Below, one piece after another: positions 1 through 9,028 of a DNA stretch of 64,000 nucleotides (the first letter of the stretch is position 1; every line of letters starts with the position of its first letter). The stretch is taken from positions 62,001 through 126,000 of the forward strand of contig LJHT01000036.1 of assembly GCA_001295905.1 (NCBI GenBank), written 5' to 3'. Below the pieces are notes generated by a model that did not search any database, was not told the DNA's origin, and saw only the letters and a program-made list of their open reading frames with translations. The DNA is from a beta proteobacterium AAP51. GTDB taxonomy: Bacteria; Pseudomonadota; Gammaproteobacteria; Burkholderiales; Burkholderiaceae_C. The position numbers and the translations under genes were made by a program.

Positions 1-25
1 AAGGCGCCGCGCCCTGCGCGTGCCG

Positions 26-439
26 CTACAGCGTCTGCGTGGGTTTGCTCGAAGAGATGCTGGTGCCCAGCACTTCCTCGATCTTCACCTTGAGCTGGCG
101 CGACTTTTCGTCGTTCGGGAAACGCACGCCCACGCCTTGCGTGCGGCCGCCCGAGGCGTTGGGCGGCGTGATCCAGGCTACCTTGCCGGCCACCGGAAAA
201 CGTTGCGGGTCGTCGGGCAGTGAAAGCAGCAGGTAGATGTCTTCGCCCAGCTTGTAGTCGCGCGTGGTGGGCACGAACAGCCCGCCGTCGGTGAAGACCG
301 GGATGTAGGCCGCGTAGAGCGCGCCCTTCTCGCGGAACACCAGCTGGATGACGCTGGGCCGGCTGGCCACCGCCGTGTTCGCGCCTGGGGCCACGGGTGG
401 GCCCAGGCCACCGGCGCGCGTGGGGGTGCTGTCCTTCAT
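26..439 (-). CDS. pilZ: Type IV pilus PilZ-domain protein
   Basis: This 137-residue protein is almost entirely one PilZ domain. After a low-complexity N-terminus of about 27 residues, a beta-barrel segment begins at SVIQLVFREKGALYAAY and ends in GVGVRFPNDE near residue 105. The family includes c-di-GMP receptors, but type IV pilus PilZ proteins usually lack the RxxxR ligand motif, and I see no clear RxxxR here, so nucleotide binding is doubtful. It is the last gene of mltG-tmk-holB-pilZ, 27 nt after holB, the usual place for pilZ in Gammaproteobacteria and Betaproteobacteria. The likely role is type IV pilus biogenesis; this is inferred from family and position. Confidence 0.88.
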   Translation of the reverse strand: MKDSTPTRAGGLGPPVAPGANTAVASRPSVIQLVFREKGALYAAYIPVFTDGGLFVPTTRDYKLGEDIYLLLSLPDDPQRFPVAGKVAWITPPNASGGRTQGVGVRFPNDEKSRQLKVKIEEVLGTSISSSKPTQTL

Positions 440-466
440 GGTCCGAGTGTATCCATCCCTGCGCCG

Positions 467-1570
467 TCAACGGGCCGGGGCGCTGGCGGCGCGGCTGCCG
501 TTGCCCGGGCCCGCGGGTGCGGAAAGTGCCTGCGCACCGCCATTCACCAGAGATTCGATCAGGAGCGCTTCGCTCCAGGGGTGGTCGGCATGCCTGGCCA
601 CGCGGCGCAGTTCCGCCGCCCATGCCGCTAAAGCGGGCATGGCGGGCAAGGCCGGCAACGCGGCGCGGTGCGCCCAGGCCTCGGCCGGAAAGTAGTGCGG
701 CGCAGCGCCGCTGGCCCGCGCCATGGCGTCGTGGCAGAGTTTCTGCAGGGCGTCGACGACGCGTGGAATGGGCCAGCCCGACAGCGCCGAAGCCTGCCCA
801 GCCGCCACCGCCGCCGGCAGCGCGGCCCAGGCGCGCGCGTTCACACCTGCCTGCACCAGGGCCAGCACGTCCAGCGGCCGGCCGCTGCAGGCGGCCAGCA
901 GCAGCCGGGCTTCGGCGGCATCGGCCACGCCCTGGGCCTGCAGCCAGGGCAAAGCCACGGCCTCCGGCGGTGCGGGCAGGCGCAGCAGTTGGCAGCGGCT
1001 GCGCACCGTGGGCAGCAAGGTGGCGGGGTCGCTGGTGGTCAGCAGCAGCCGGGTGCCTGCCGCGGGTTCTTCCAGCGTCTTGAGCAAGGCGTTGGCCGAC
1101 TGCAGGTTCAGCACCTCGGCCGGGTGCAACAGCGCGGCCTTGCCCTGGCCCCGCGCGCTGGTGCGCGTGCTGCGTTCGATGAGCAGGCGCACTTCGTCGA
1201 TGCGTATCTGGCGGCTGGGCTTGCGCTTGCTGTCCTCGCCGTCGGTCTTGTCGTCGGGCAGCGGCCAGCCGTGATCACGGCGCAGGGTTTCGGGCAGCAG
1301 CACCGTCAGGTCGGGGTGCAGATGGCTATGGATCAGGCGGCAGCTGCCACAGCGCCCGCAGGGGCGCAGCGCGCGGGCGGGGGCGGCCTCGCCCTGCCCT
1401 TCGCACAGCCAGGCCTGCGCCAGCACCAGCCCGAAAGCCAGCGCGCCGACGCCGGGCGCGCCATGCACCAGCAGTGCATGGCCCCGGTGCGTGCGCAGGG
1501 CCTGGGCCAGGGGCTCGGCCAGCCAGGGCAGCGGCAGCGCGCCGTCTTCGCCCACCACCAGGTCGTTCAT
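467..1570 (-). CDS. holB: DNA polymerase III subunit delta-prime
   Basis: The 367-residue clamp-loader subunit works with DnaX and HolA to load the beta clamp. The N-terminal AAA+ module has a degraded P-loop (GAPGVG near 37-42, no GKT), normal for delta-prime, which does not hydrolyse ATP. A zinc-binding cysteine cluster follows (C71, C74, C77, probably with C56), then the TVRSRC sensor motif. A longer open frame exists upstream. I chose the ATG at 1570 because it overlaps the tmk stop as ATGA and places the AAA+ fold at the expected distance from the N-terminus. The tmk-holB-pilZ order is conserved. Confidence 0.93.
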   Translation of the reverse strand: MNDLVVGEDGALPLPWLAEPLAQALRTHRGHALLVHGAPGVGALAFGLVLAQAWLCEGQGEAAPARALRPCGRCGSCRLIHSHLHPDLTVLLPETLRRDHGWPLPDDKTDGEDSKRKPSRQIRIDEVRLLIERSTRTSARGQGKAALLHPAEVLNLQSANALLKTLEEPAAGTRLLLTTSDPATLLPTVRSRCQLLRLPAPPEAVALPWLQAQGVADAAEARLLLAACSGRPLDVLALVQAGVNARAWAALPAAVAAGQASALSGWPIPRVVDALQKLCHDAMARASGAAPHYFPAEAWAHRAALPALPAMPALAAWAAELRRVARHADHPWSEALLIESLVNGGAQALSAPAGPGNGSRAASAPAR

Positions 1571-2220
1571 GCGCGGGCCAGGGTCTGCAGATGCGCTTCG
1601 ATCTGCGCCCACACGGCCGGGCGCTCGGCGCTGGCGTCCACGCGTGCGAAGCGGCGCGGGTCGGCGGCGCAGCGCGCGGCATAGGCGGCGCTGACGCGTT
1701 CGAAGAAGGCCTCGTCCTGGGCCTCGAAGCGGTCGGGCACGCGCACGGCCGCGCGCCGCGCCGCGGCGGTGGCGGGGGCCAGCTCGAACCACAGCGTGAG
1801 GTCGGGCTGGCGCAGGCCGGCCGGGCCGCCCTGCACCCAGGTTTCCAGCTGGCGCAGCACGGCCAGGTCGAAGCCGCGGCCACCGCCCTGGTAGGCGAAG
1901 GTGGCGTCGGTGAAACGGTCGCACAGCACCGTGGCGCCCCGCGCCAGCGCGGGTTCGATGTGCTGCTGCAGGTGGTCGCGTCGGGCGGCGAAGACGAGCA
2001 GCGCTTCGGTGAGCGCGTCCATGGTCACGTGCAGCACCAGTTCGCGCAGGCGCTCGGCCAGCGGCGTGCCGCCGGGTTCACGCGTCACCAACACCTCGTG
2101 CCCGCGCTGGCGCAGCCAGGTGGCCAGGGTGTCGATGTGCGAGCTCTTGCCGGCGCCGTCGATGCCTTCGAAGCTGATGAAGAGGCCCCGCCGGGGTGCC
2201 GAGGTGCCGGGCAGGTTCAA
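1567..2220 (-). CDS. tmk: Thymidylate kinase
   Basis: Phosphorylates dTMP to dTDP with ATP in the cytoplasm. The 217-residue protein shows the P-loop GIDGAGKS at 19-26, the TREPGGT thymidylate-kinase motif at 46-52 and DRF at 101-103 followed by a glycine-rich stretch. The only start that keeps the first beta strand is TTG at 2220, which overlaps the mltG stop as TTGA. No ATG lies in frame before the P-loop. The rare start and overlap suggest that translation is coupled to mltG. The downstream overlap with holB (ATGA at 1567-1570) extends the coupled chain. Confidence 0.94.
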   Translation of the reverse strand: MNLPGTSAPRRGLFISFEGIDGAGKSSHIDTLATWLRQRGHEVLVTREPGGTPLAERLRELVLHVTMDALTEALLVFAARRDHLQQHIEPALARGATVLCDRFTDATFAYQGGGRGFDLAVLRQLETWVQGGPAGLRQPDLTLWFELAPATAAARRAAVRVPDRFEAQDEAFFERVSAAYAARCAADPRRFARVDASAERPAVWAQIEAHLQTLARA

Positions 2221-3233
2221 GGCAGGCCGCGCTGGTATTTGTTCACCGCACGATTATGGTCGGCCAGGTTTTCGCTGAAGACGCTGCTGCCGTCGCCGCG
2301 CGCCACGAAGTACAGCGCGCGGCTGGTTTCCGGCCGTACGGCAGCGCGCAGCGAAGCCATGCCCGGCAGCGAAATGGGCGTGGGCGGCAGGCCTGCCCGC
2401 GTGTAGGTGTTGAAGGGGGTGTCGGTCTGCAGGTCGCGCTTGCGCAGGTTGCCGTCGAAGCTTTCGCCCAGGCCATAGATGACGGTGGGGTCGGTCTGCA
2501 ACATCATGCCGATGCGCAGGCGGTTGACGAAGACCGAGGCCACCAGCCCGCGCTCGGAAGCCAGGCCGGTTTCCTTCTCGATGATGCTGGCCAGGATGAG
2601 CGCCTCGTCGGCGCTTTTCAGCGGCGTGTCGGGCGCGCGCTGGGCCCAGGCTTCATCCAGCCGCTGCTGCATGCTGCGGTGGGCGCGCTTGAGCACGGTG
2701 AGGTCGCTCACGCCGCGGCTGTAGCGGTAGGTGTCGGGAAAGAAGCGCCCTTCGGCGGCCTGGCCGGGAGCGCCCAGCGCCGCCATCAGCTCGGCTTCGC
2801 TCATGCCGGCTGTGGTGGGCTTCAGGTGCGGGGCCTGGGCCAGCGCCGCACGCAGCTGGCGCAGTGTCCAGCCTTCGATGAAGCGCACCTGCTCCAGGGT
2901 TTCGTCGCCCTGCACCATCTTGGCCAGCAGGCTGCGTGGGGTGACGCCGGTCTCCACCTCGTAGCTGCCGGCGCGGATGCGCCGCGCTTCGCCCGACCAG
3001 CGGAACCAGGCGAAGAGGAAATCGGGCGAGGTCTGCACGCCTGCGTCTACCCAGGCCTGGGCCACGCCACGCGGGGTGGTGCCGCTTTCGATTGACAGCT
3101 CCACCGTCGGCGCGGCCAGTGCCAGCGGGCGGTCGACCCACTTCCAGGCCAGCCAGAGGGCCACCACACACACCACCACCGGCAGGCCCAACAAGGGCCC
3201 CCACCAGCGCAACCCCGAAGACCGACGCGACAT
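2217..3233 (-). CDS. mltG: Endolytic murein transglycosylase MltG
   Basis: Inner-membrane lytic transglycosylase of the YceG family that cleaves nascent glycan strands and is thought to terminate peptidoglycan polymerisation. Of 338 residues, about 11-31 form one transmembrane anchor. A LysM-like region and the catalytic domain follow, with the signature ASIIEKETG placing the predicted catalytic glutamate at E219. The motif [12 protein letters not shown] lies further on. It is the first gene of the minus-strand operon and is divergent from ygfZ with only 22 nt between start codons, so the promoters must overlap the coding regions or sit in that short gap. Confidence 0.95.
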   Translation of the reverse strand: MSRRSSGLRWWGPLLGLPVVVCVVALWLAWKWVDRPLALAAPTVELSIESGTTPRGVAQAWVDAGVQTSPDFLFAWFRWSGEARRIRAGSYEVETGVTPRSLLAKMVQGDETLEQVRFIEGWTLRQLRAALAQAPHLKPTTAGMSEAELMAALGAPGQAAEGRFFPDTYRYSRGVSDLTVLKRAHRSMQQRLDEAWAQRAPDTPLKSADEALILASIIEKETGLASERGLVASVFVNRLRIGMMLQTDPTVIYGLGESFDGNLRKRDLQTDTPFNTYTRAGLPPTPISLPGMASLRAAVRPETSRALYFVARGDGSSVFSENLADHNRAVNKYQRGLP

Positions 3234-3255
3234 GGCCGCTGATGATAATCAGCGC

Positions 3256-4227
3256 ATGAACCAGCCCATGAATCAGCCCGCCAGTGCCCTGCCCCCCGTC
3301 ACGCCCGGTTCCACCGTCATGCCCCAAGGCGCCGTGCGCCTGCACGACTGGGGCGTCATCCGCGCTGCCGGCGCCGAGGCCGCGAAGTTCCTGCACGGCC
3401 AGCTGACACAGGACACGCTGCACCTGCCCGAAGGCCAGCTGCGGCTGGCGGGTTTCTGCTCGGCCAAGGGCCGTCTGCAGGCCAGTTTCGTGGTGTGGCG
3501 GCGCGGGCCCGAAGAACTGCTGCTGGCCTGCAGTGCCGATTTGCTGCCGGCGGTGCTGAAGCGGCTGTCGATGTTCGTGCTGCGCGCGAAGTGCAAGCTC
3601 AGCGATGCCAGCGCCGAGCTGCCCTTGTGGGGGCTGGCCGGCCCGCTGGCCGAACAGGGCCCGGTGGGCAGCCACATCACCACCGCCGCCGGCGAATGCC
3701 TGCGTCTGCCCGATGCCGTGGTGGCCGGCCAGGCCATCGCCCGCGCCTTGTGGCTGGGCGGCGGCGAACCCGCGGCGGTGGATGGCGCCGCTGCGCTGGA
3801 CATCGAAGCCTGGCGCTGGCTGGAAGTGCACAGCGGCGTGGCGCGCATCGTGGCCGCCACTTCCGAGCAGTTCGTGCCGCAGATGGTGAACCTGGAACTG
3901 GTGGGCGGCGTGAACTTCCAGAAGGGTTGCTACCCGGGCCAGGAGATCGTGGCGCGCAGCCAGTACCGCGGCACGCTGAAGCGGCGCGCCTACGTGCTGC
4001 ACAGCGCGGCAGCGCTGGCGCCCGGGCAAGAGGTCTTCCTGGCCGCTGAACCCGAACAGCCCGCCGGCATGGTGGCCCTGGCCGGCAGCTGGGCAGGGCA
4101 GCATGCGGGCCTGGTGGAGCTGAAGATCGCCGCGCTGGCGGCCGGTCCCTTGCACGCCGGCAGCGCACAGGGGCCACTGCTGACGCTGGCGGTTCTGCCC
4201 TACGCCATTCCTGCAGAGGCGGCTTGA
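3256..4227 (+). CDS. ygfZ: tRNA-modifying protein YgfZ (folate-binding, Fe-S maintenance)
   Basis: A GcvT-like folate-binding protein used in Fe-S cluster enzyme maintenance and in MiaB-dependent tRNA modification. The diagnostic YgfZ motif KGCYPGQE is present with its conserved cysteine at C225 of 323 residues. The chosen ATG at 3256 gives an N-terminus MNQPMNQP; in-frame ATGs at 3268 and near 3319 are also possible because no strong ribosome-binding site is visible. It is divergent from mltG and followed after 27 nt by a DUF4936 gene on the same strand. Confidence 0.9.
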   Translation: MNQPMNQPASALPPVTPGSTVMPQGAVRLHDWGVIRAAGAEAAKFLHGQLTQDTLHLPEGQLRLAGFCSAKGRLQASFVVWRRGPEELLLACSADLLPAVLKRLSMFVLRAKCKLSDASAELPLWGLAGPLAEQGPVGSHITTAAGECLRLPDAVVAGQAIARALWLGGGEPAAVDGAAALDIEAWRWLEVHSGVARIVAATSEQFVPQMVNLELVGGVNFQKGCYPGQEIVARSQYRGTLKRRAYVLHSAAALAPGQEVFLAAEPEQPAGMVALAGSWAGQHAGLVELKIAALAAGPLHAGSAQGPLLTLAVLPYAIPAEAA

Positions 4228-4254
4228 TGCAGCGGCCCGATACAGCGCACTGAG

Positions 4255-4554
4255 ATGGCCCGCGAGTTGTTCATCTACTGGAAGGTGCCACTGGCGCAGG
4301 CCGAGGCCGCACACGGCGCTGCTGCGGCGCTGCTGCAGGCCCTGACCCAGGCACAACCTGCACTGCAGGTGCGCCTGCTGCGCCGTGCCGACGAAGGCGG
4401 CGACAAGGCCACCTTCATGGAAACCTACCGCGCACCAGCGCCCGGCGTCACCGCTGCAATGCAGGCGGCCATCCAGGCCGAGGCCGAGCGGGCCTTCGCG
4501 GCGCTGGGCCTGCCGGCGCGGCACGTCGAGGCCTTCGAAGACCTGCCAGGCTAG
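4255..4554 (+). CDS. DUF4936 family protein
   Basis: A 99-residue soluble protein of the betaproteobacterial DUF4936 family, recognised from its opening RELFIYWKV, central RRADEG and METYR motifs, and a C-terminal HVEAFEDL. Function is unknown; a small ferredoxin-like fold is plausible but not shown. It lies 27 nt after ygfZ and is probably co-transcribed with it. Its TAG stop sits in the palindrome CTAG at 4551-4554, which on the other strand is the stop of the convergent fusion gene, so the two genes overlap by four bases. Confidence 0.8.
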   Translation: MARELFIYWKVPLAQAEAAHGAAAALLQALTQAQPALQVRLLRRADEGGDKATFMETYRAPAPGVTAAMQAAIQAEAERAFAALGLPARHVEAFEDLPG

Positions 4555-5408
4555 AGCGCGCGGCGCATCGTCCGGTGCGGGATGCCGGCGGTCTCGAACA
4601 CCGGCCCTTCGGCCACGAAGCCGAAACGTTCGTAGAAGCCCACGGCGCCGGTTTGCGCGTGCAGCGTCACGGCCACGTCTCCGCGCTCGCGCGCGGCCTG
4701 CAGCAGCCGCTGCAGCACCGCCTGCCCCAGGTGGGCACCGCGCAGCGAAGGCAGCGCGGCCATGCGGCCCAGCTGCGCCAGCCCGCGCGAGGGCTGCAGC
4801 AGCCGCCCCGCAGCCACCGGCACGCCGAAGCGGTTGCAGGCCAGCACGTGCACGGCTTCTTCGTCCAGCGCGTCCACCACCAGATCGGCGGCGATGCCCT
4901 GCTCTTCCACGAACACCGCCTGCCGCACCTGGCGCGTGGCCTCGCCCAGCGCCTGCCAGGGGCCGCATTGCAGGCTGAGCACGGGCTCGCCGGCTTCATA
5001 GCCGTTCAGCACCTCGCGCAGGGTCTGGGGCACCGGGCGGCTGGTCTGCGTGGCGGGGTCGGCAAACACATAGACCAGCTCGCCATGCACGAGGCACTGC
5101 TCGGCGCGGAACACCGCAGCCTGGAACACCAGCGACGAATTGCCGATGCGCGAGCAGCGCATGCCGATGGCCAGCTGGTCGTCGTAGCGCGCCGAGGCCA
5201 GGTACTCGAGCGTGGCCTTGCGCACGTACAGGTCGCCGCCCAGCGCGGCCATGGTGTCGTGGTAGGGCAGCGCCAGCGCGCGCCAGTAGCCGCTGACGGC
5301 GGTGTCGAAGTACATCAGGTAGTGGCCGTTGAAGACGATCTTCTGCATGTCGACTTCGGCCCAGCGCACGCGCTGGCGGTCGAAGAACCTGAATTCGCTG
5401 CGTTTCAT
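4551..5408 (-). CDS. Fused hot-dog acyl-CoA thioesterase / GNAT acetyltransferase
   Basis: A 285-residue two-domain protein. Residues 1 to about 135 are a YbgC/FadM-type 4-hydroxybenzoyl-CoA thioesterase domain, with VRWAEVDMQ containing the likely catalytic D20 and FNGHYLMYFD following. Residues from about 145 are a GNAT domain similar to ElaA, with QAVFVEEQGI and an acetyl-CoA-binding LGRMAALPSLRGAHLG region. An acyl-CoA hydrolase fused to an acyl-CoA-using transferase suggests shared substrate handling, but the acceptor is unknown. Its start overlaps the upstream hydrolase stop as ATGA (5405-5408), so the two are likely translated as a coupled pair. Confidence 0.88.
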   Translation of the reverse strand: MKRSEFRFFDRQRVRWAEVDMQKIVFNGHYLMYFDTAVSGYWRALALPYHDTMAALGGDLYVRKATLEYLASARYDDQLAIGMRCSRIGNSSLVFQAAVFRAEQCLVHGELVYVFADPATQTSRPVPQTLREVLNGYEAGEPVLSLQCGPWQALGEATRQVRQAVFVEEQGIAADLVVDALDEEAVHVLACNRFGVPVAAGRLLQPSRGLAQLGRMAALPSLRGAHLGQAVLQRLLQAARERGDVAVTLHAQTGAVGFYERFGFVAEGPVFETAGIPHRTMRRAL

Positions 5409-6355
5409 GGAAGCGGTCCTGGGAGGGGGTGGGGTTGCGGTGCCGGCCCGGCCTCGAAGCTGTTCCTGAGCGCGGCTGCGGCGAAGTCCAGCGCGGCGCC
5501 GGCCTCTTTCAGCACGCGGCCCATCTTGATGAAGTCGTGTGTCATGCCGCGCACCAGCTCCAGCTGCACCGGCACGCCGGCGGCACGCAGGTGGTCGGCA
5601 TAGGCCAGGCCTTCATCGACCAGCGGGTCGCATTCGGCCAGGATGAAGGCGGCGGGTGCGACGCCATCGCCGTCGGCCTCTAGCGGTGCGAAGCGCCAGT
5701 CATGGCGCTGGGCGGCGTCGATGTAGTGGTCGAAGAACCAGGCGATGGCTTCGCGGTCGAGCAGGAAGCCGTGGCCGAAGAACTTGTGCGAAGGCGTGTC
5801 GGGCTGCGCTGCCGTGCCGGGCGTGATGAGCAGTTGCAGGGCCAGTGGCAGGCGGTGGTTGCGGGCCAGCAGCGCGCACACGGCGGCCAGCGTGCCACCG
5901 GCACTGTCGCCAGCCACGGCCAGCGGCGTGGCCGCCAGGCCATAGGCCCCGGGGTTGGCGCTCAGGGCCTGCAAGCCAGCCCAGGCGTCTTCCACTGCCG
6001 CGGGAAAACGGTGCTCGGGGGCCAGGCGGTAGTCCAGCGCCACCACGGTGCAGCCGCTGCGCAGCGCCAGCTGACGGCAAAGGCTGTCATGCGTTTCCAG
6101 GCCGCCGATGACGAAGCCACCACCGTGCAGGTACAGCAGGCCCGGCGAAGGCTGGGCGGAAGCTGCATACAGCCGCGCCGGGCGCGGCTGGCCATCGCCG
6201 CCGGGCAGTTGCAGGTTCTGCACGCGCGGCAAGGGCGTGCGCGGCAGGTCCAGCACCTCGGCGGCGGCTTCGTAGGCAGCACGGGCCGCCACCGGGGTGA
6301 GCGTGTGGAAAGGCGGGCGCGCGGCACGGCGGATGCGGTCGAGCACGCCGGCCAT
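5405..6355 (-). CDS. Alpha/beta hydrolase (hormone-sensitive lipase family)
   Basis: A 316-residue esterase of the HSL/acetyl-esterase family. It has the oxyanion motif HGGG at 77-80, the nucleophile elbow GDSAGG with S151, the acid in AECDPLVDEG and the histidine in GMTHDF. Typical substrates are short acyl esters; the real one is unknown. The start is uncertain. ATG at 6355 is used here, but a TTG at 6382 adds nine residues and may match homologues better. It lies directly upstream of the thioesterase-GNAT fusion (4-nt overlap), suggesting a common acyl metabolism role. Confidence 0.87.
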   Translation of the reverse strand: MAGVLDRIRRAARPPFHTLTPVAARAAYEAAAEVLDLPRTPLPRVQNLQLPGGDGQPRPARLYAASAQPSPGLLYLHGGGFVIGGLETHDSLCRQLALRSGCTVVALDYRLAPEHRFPAAVEDAWAGLQALSANPGAYGLAATPLAVAGDSAGGTLAAVCALLARNHRLPLALQLLITPGTAAQPDTPSHKFFGHGFLLDREAIAWFFDHYIDAAQRHDWRFAPLEADGDGVAPAAFILAECDPLVDEGLAYADHLRAAGVPVQLELVRGMTHDFIKMGRVLKEAGAALDFAAAALRNSFEAGPAPQPHPLPGPLP

Positions 6356-6441
6356 CGGGGGGGTGAGCAGTTGGGGTCTCAAAGCCGGCTTCGCTGGAGT
6401 GCCAGGTCCGCAATACCCGAGGCGCGCGTCATGGATTACCC

Positions 6442-6493
6442 TGGACAGTTTTGAAACAACGTTTCGATAATCTATGCATACCGTCTCGAAACG
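6442..6493 (+). promoter_or_regulatory. Promoter with embedded inverted-repeat operator for the RpiB-like gene
   Basis: TGGACA (6442-6447) and GATAAT (6466-6471), spaced 18 nt, resemble -35 and -10 boxes. Inside the spacer lies the palindrome GAAACAACGTTTC (6453-6465). The half-site CGTTTCGA (6460-6467) is repeated in inverted form as TCGAAACG at 6486-6493. A repressor bound here would block RNA polymerase. The regulator is unknown; TetR, GntR or LacI families are all possible. Confidence 0.5.
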
Positions 6494-6579
6494 CACCGGG
6501 TCGGCTCGCAAGCCGCAGGCGGGCCGCGGTGCCCGGCCTGCGCCAGGCAGCCACCGCCCCGCCGATTGGAACAAAGAAA

Positions 6580-6607
6580 CGGGGGCGGCCTGAACGACCC
6601 GCCCCCG
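6580..6607 (+). other. GC-rich hairpin in the 5' leader of the RpiB-like gene
   Basis: CGGGGGCGG (6580-6588) pairs with CCGCCCCCG (6599-6607) around a 10-nt loop, about 40 nt upstream of the start codon. There is no clear U-tract after it, so it is more likely an mRNA-stabilising or attenuating stem than a terminator. Confidence 0.45.
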
Positions 6608-6645
6608 GCCGCTTTCAAGATTCGACTGTCAACCAAGGAACCCGC

Positions 6646-7287
6646 ATGAAGATCGCTCTCATCATCGAAAACAGCCAGGCCGCGAAGTCTGAAATCGTGC
6701 ACGGCGCGCTCAAGTCGGTGGTCGAGCCGCTGGGCCACAGCGTGCACCACTACGGCATGTACACGCCCGAAGACAAGGCCTCGCTCACCTATGTGATGAA
6801 CGGCCTGCTGGCCGGCATCCTGCTGAACTCGCGCGCGGTGGATTTCGTCGTCACCGGCTGCGGTACCGGCATGGGTTCCATGCTGGCCTGCAACAGCATG
6901 CCGGGTGTGTTCTGCGGCCTGGTCATTGACCCCACCGATGCCTTCCTCTTCGGCCAGATCAACGACGGCAACTGCCTGTCCATGCCCTACGCCAAGGGCT
7001 TCGGCTGGGCCGCCGAACTCAACCTGCAAGATTGCTACCGCAAGCTCTTCGAGGTCGAGCGCGGCGTGGGCTACCCCAAGGAGCGCGCCGCCATCATGGC
7101 GAAGAACCGCGGCATCTTGCGCGAGCTGAAAGGCGCGGCCTGCAAGGACATGCTCAGCGTGCTGAAGGCCGTCGACCAAGACCTGCTGAAGGCCGCCGTC
7201 TCGGGCGAGAAGTTTCAGCAGCTCTTCTTCGCGAACTGCCAGGACGAGGCCATCGCCAGCCATCTGCGGGGTGTGCTCGGCGGCTGA
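6646..7287 (+). CDS. RpiB/LacA/LacB-family sugar-phosphate isomerase
   Basis: A 213-residue protein whose first 150 residues match the ribose-5-phosphate isomerase B fold. MKIALIIENSQ opens it, and the phosphate-loop signature GCGTGMGS at 71-78 includes the likely catalytic C72. RpiB is usually about 150 residues; here a C-terminal extension of roughly 60 residues is present, as in a less-studied subgroup, so the substrate may be an aldose phosphate other than ribose-5-phosphate. The ATG at 6646 has AAGGA about 6 nt upstream. The gene stands alone behind its own regulated promoter. Confidence 0.82.
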   Translation: MKIALIIENSQAAKSEIVHGALKSVVEPLGHSVHHYGMYTPEDKASLTYVMNGLLAGILLNSRAVDFVVTGCGTGMGSMLACNSMPGVFCGLVIDPTDAFLFGQINDGNCLSMPYAKGFGWAAELNLQDCYRKLFEVERGVGYPKERAAIMAKNRGILRELKGAACKDMLSVLKAVDQDLLKAAVSGEKFQQLFFANCQDEAIASHLRGVLGG

Positions 7288-7346
7288 CTTGTCAGACCGC
7301 CTCGTCCCGACCTTACCTTTGGATAAGCTGTAAGGGCACTAATCAC

Positions 7347-7374
7347 TCAAGAGACGAACATGTTCTGTCGATAG
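7347..7374 (+). promoter_or_regulatory. Possible sigma-28 (FliA) promoter of the chemoreceptor gene
   Basis: TCAAG at 7347-7351 and GTCGATAG at 7367-7374 resemble the flagellar sigma-28 elements TAAAG and GCCGATAA, with a spacer about one base longer than ideal. The spacer includes the perfect palindrome GAACATGTTC (7356-7365). Position 41 nt upstream of an MCP gene supports the reading; the sequence match itself is moderate. Confidence 0.35.
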
Positions 7375-7414
7375 CCCGGGCTCTTGTTCAACAGAGCCTT
7401 GGCAGTGGTGCACG

Positions 7415-8956
7415 ATGCAGAGCGGTTCTCTCAAGCAGTCTCTTTTCACCTTGATCGCCTTGGGTGTCTGTGCCCTGCTGGCGCTGGCCGGCACAGCCCT
7501 CCTGAAGCAGCACTCGCAAACGCAGTCGGTGGACCGCGGCATGGTGGCCAAGGATGTCGTTGCTGACATCCTGCCTCCGCCGATGTACCTCGTCGAGATG
7601 CGCCTGGTACTGGGCATGGCGCTGGATGGCAGCCTGTCTGCCGAGGAGGCGCTGAAGGAGCACCAGCGACTGGCGCAGGGCTACAGCGCCCGTGTGGCCC
7701 ACTGGCAGGCGAACCCGCCCTATGGGCTGGAAGCGCAGTTGCTGGGCGAGCAGCACGCGGCAGGCCAGCGCTTCATCGCCGCCGCCGAACAAGCCTTGAA
7801 GCGGCGGGCTGCCTCCGAGCCGCCCAGCGCCCCCGATGAACTGGCCGGTCTCCACAAGCTGTACCTCGAACACCGCCAGGGTGTGAACGCGACCGTGCAG
7901 GAGGCCAACGCCTTCGCCGCCGCTGCGCTGACGTCCTATGCCGACACGGCGAGGCAGGCCACGCTGACACTGCTGGGGCTGGGCCTGCTGTCTGCCGCTG
8001 CCTTCGTCGTGCTGGGCATGACCATCCTGCGGGGGGTGATGCGGTCCACGGGGGCCGAGCCCGCCGAGGTGGCCCGCATTGCCAACGCCGTGGCCGAAGG
8101 TGACCTGTCCATCTCGGTGCCCGTGGCCGCCGGCGACCAGACCAGCGTGATGGCCGCCATGGCCCGCATGCGCCACCAGTTGCACCTGCTGGTGGGCGAG
8201 GTGCGCAGCGGCAGCCACGCCATCGCCACCGGTTCGCAGCAGGTGGCTTCGGGCAGCCAGGACCTCTCGCACCGCACCGTCAGCCAGGCCGCCAGCCTGG
8301 AGCAGACCGCTTCCGTGATGGCCGAATTCGGCGGCAGCCTGCAGAACAACGCAGCCACGGCCGCACAGGCCAACGAAGTGGCGCGCAGCGCCCAGGACGT
8401 GGCGCAGAAGGGCGCCCAGGTCATGCAGCAGGTGGTGCGGACCATGAACGGCATCAGCACCGGCTCGCGCCGCATCGGCGAGATCACGGCCATGATCGAC
8501 GCCATCGCCTTCCAGACCAACCTGTTGGCCCTGAACGCCGCCGTCGAAGCCGCGCGAGCCGGAGAACAAGGCCGCGGCTTCGCCGTGGTGGCGGCCGAGG
8601 TGCGCAGTCTTGCCCGTCGTTCAGCAGAAGCGGCCAAGGAGATCAGCACCCTCATCCAGGCCAGCGTGGCCGAGGTCGACAGCGGGGCGCAGCTGGTCAA
8701 CCATGCAGGTGCCACCATGGGCGACATCGTGCAGCAGGTGGAGCATGTCAGCACACTCATCAACCAGATCAGTGCCGCCACCGGCCAGCAGGCGCAGGGG
8801 ATCGGCGTGGTCAGCCGCGTCGTCAGCCAGCTGGATGGCTCCACCCGGCAATGCGCGACCCTGGTCGAACAGTCGGCGGCGGCTTCGGCTTCACTTCAGA
8901 CGAAGGCCAAGGAGCTGGTGCACGTGGTGTCGCGCTTCAGGCTCAACGCTGCGTAA
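7415..8956 (+). CDS. Methyl-accepting chemotaxis protein
   Basis: A 513-residue transmembrane chemoreceptor. TM1 spans about residues 9-30 and TM2 about 182-204, enclosing a periplasmic sensor of roughly 150 residues with the segment [11 protein letters not shown] short HAMP-like linker and a long helical signalling domain follow. The hairpin tip that contacts CheA and CheW is intact ([20 protein letters not shown] onward). No C-terminal CheR/CheB pentapeptide is seen. The ligand is not predictable. The gene is monocistronic with a possible sigma-28 promoter. Confidence 0.93.
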   Translation: MQSGSLKQSLFTLIALGVCALLALAGTALLKQHSQTQSVDRGMVAKDVVADILPPPMYLVEMRLVLGMALDGSLSAEEALKEHQRLAQGYSARVAHWQANPPYGLEAQLLGEQHAAGQRFIAAAEQALKRRAASEPPSAPDELAGLHKLYLEHRQGVNATVQEANAFAAAALTSYADTARQATLTLLGLGLLSAAAFVVLGMTILRGVMRSTGAEPAEVARIANAVAEGDLSISVPVAAGDQTSVMAAMARMRHQLHLLVGEVRSGSHAIATGSQQVASGSQDLSHRTVSQAASLEQTASVMAEFGGSLQNNAATAAQANEVARSAQDVAQKGAQVMQQVVRTMNGISTGSRRIGEITAMIDAIAFQTNLLALNAAVEAARAGEQGRGFAVVAAEVRSLARRSAEAAKEISTLIQASVAEVDSGAQLVNHAGATMGDIVQQVEHVSTLINQISAATGQQAQGIGVVSRVVSQLDGSTRQCATLVEQSAAASASLQTKAKELVHVVSRFRLNAA

Positions 8957-9028
8957 GCGGGCCTGCGGCGGCATCGAGAGCCGAGCGAAGGGTCTACATT
9001 CGGCATCCTCACCCGACCCCGCCCTGCC

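Larger units (their letters stand above)
6356..6645. other. Intergenic regulatory region between the hydrolase and the RpiB-like gene
   Basis: About 290 bases without a gene separate two divergent genes. It holds a good sigma-70-like promoter for the rightward gene with repeated GAAAC/GTTTC half-sites, a GC-rich hairpin in the leader, and a ribosome-binding site (AAGGA near 6635). The first part may also carry the leftward promoter of the hydrolase, which I cannot place. Confidence 0.6.
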
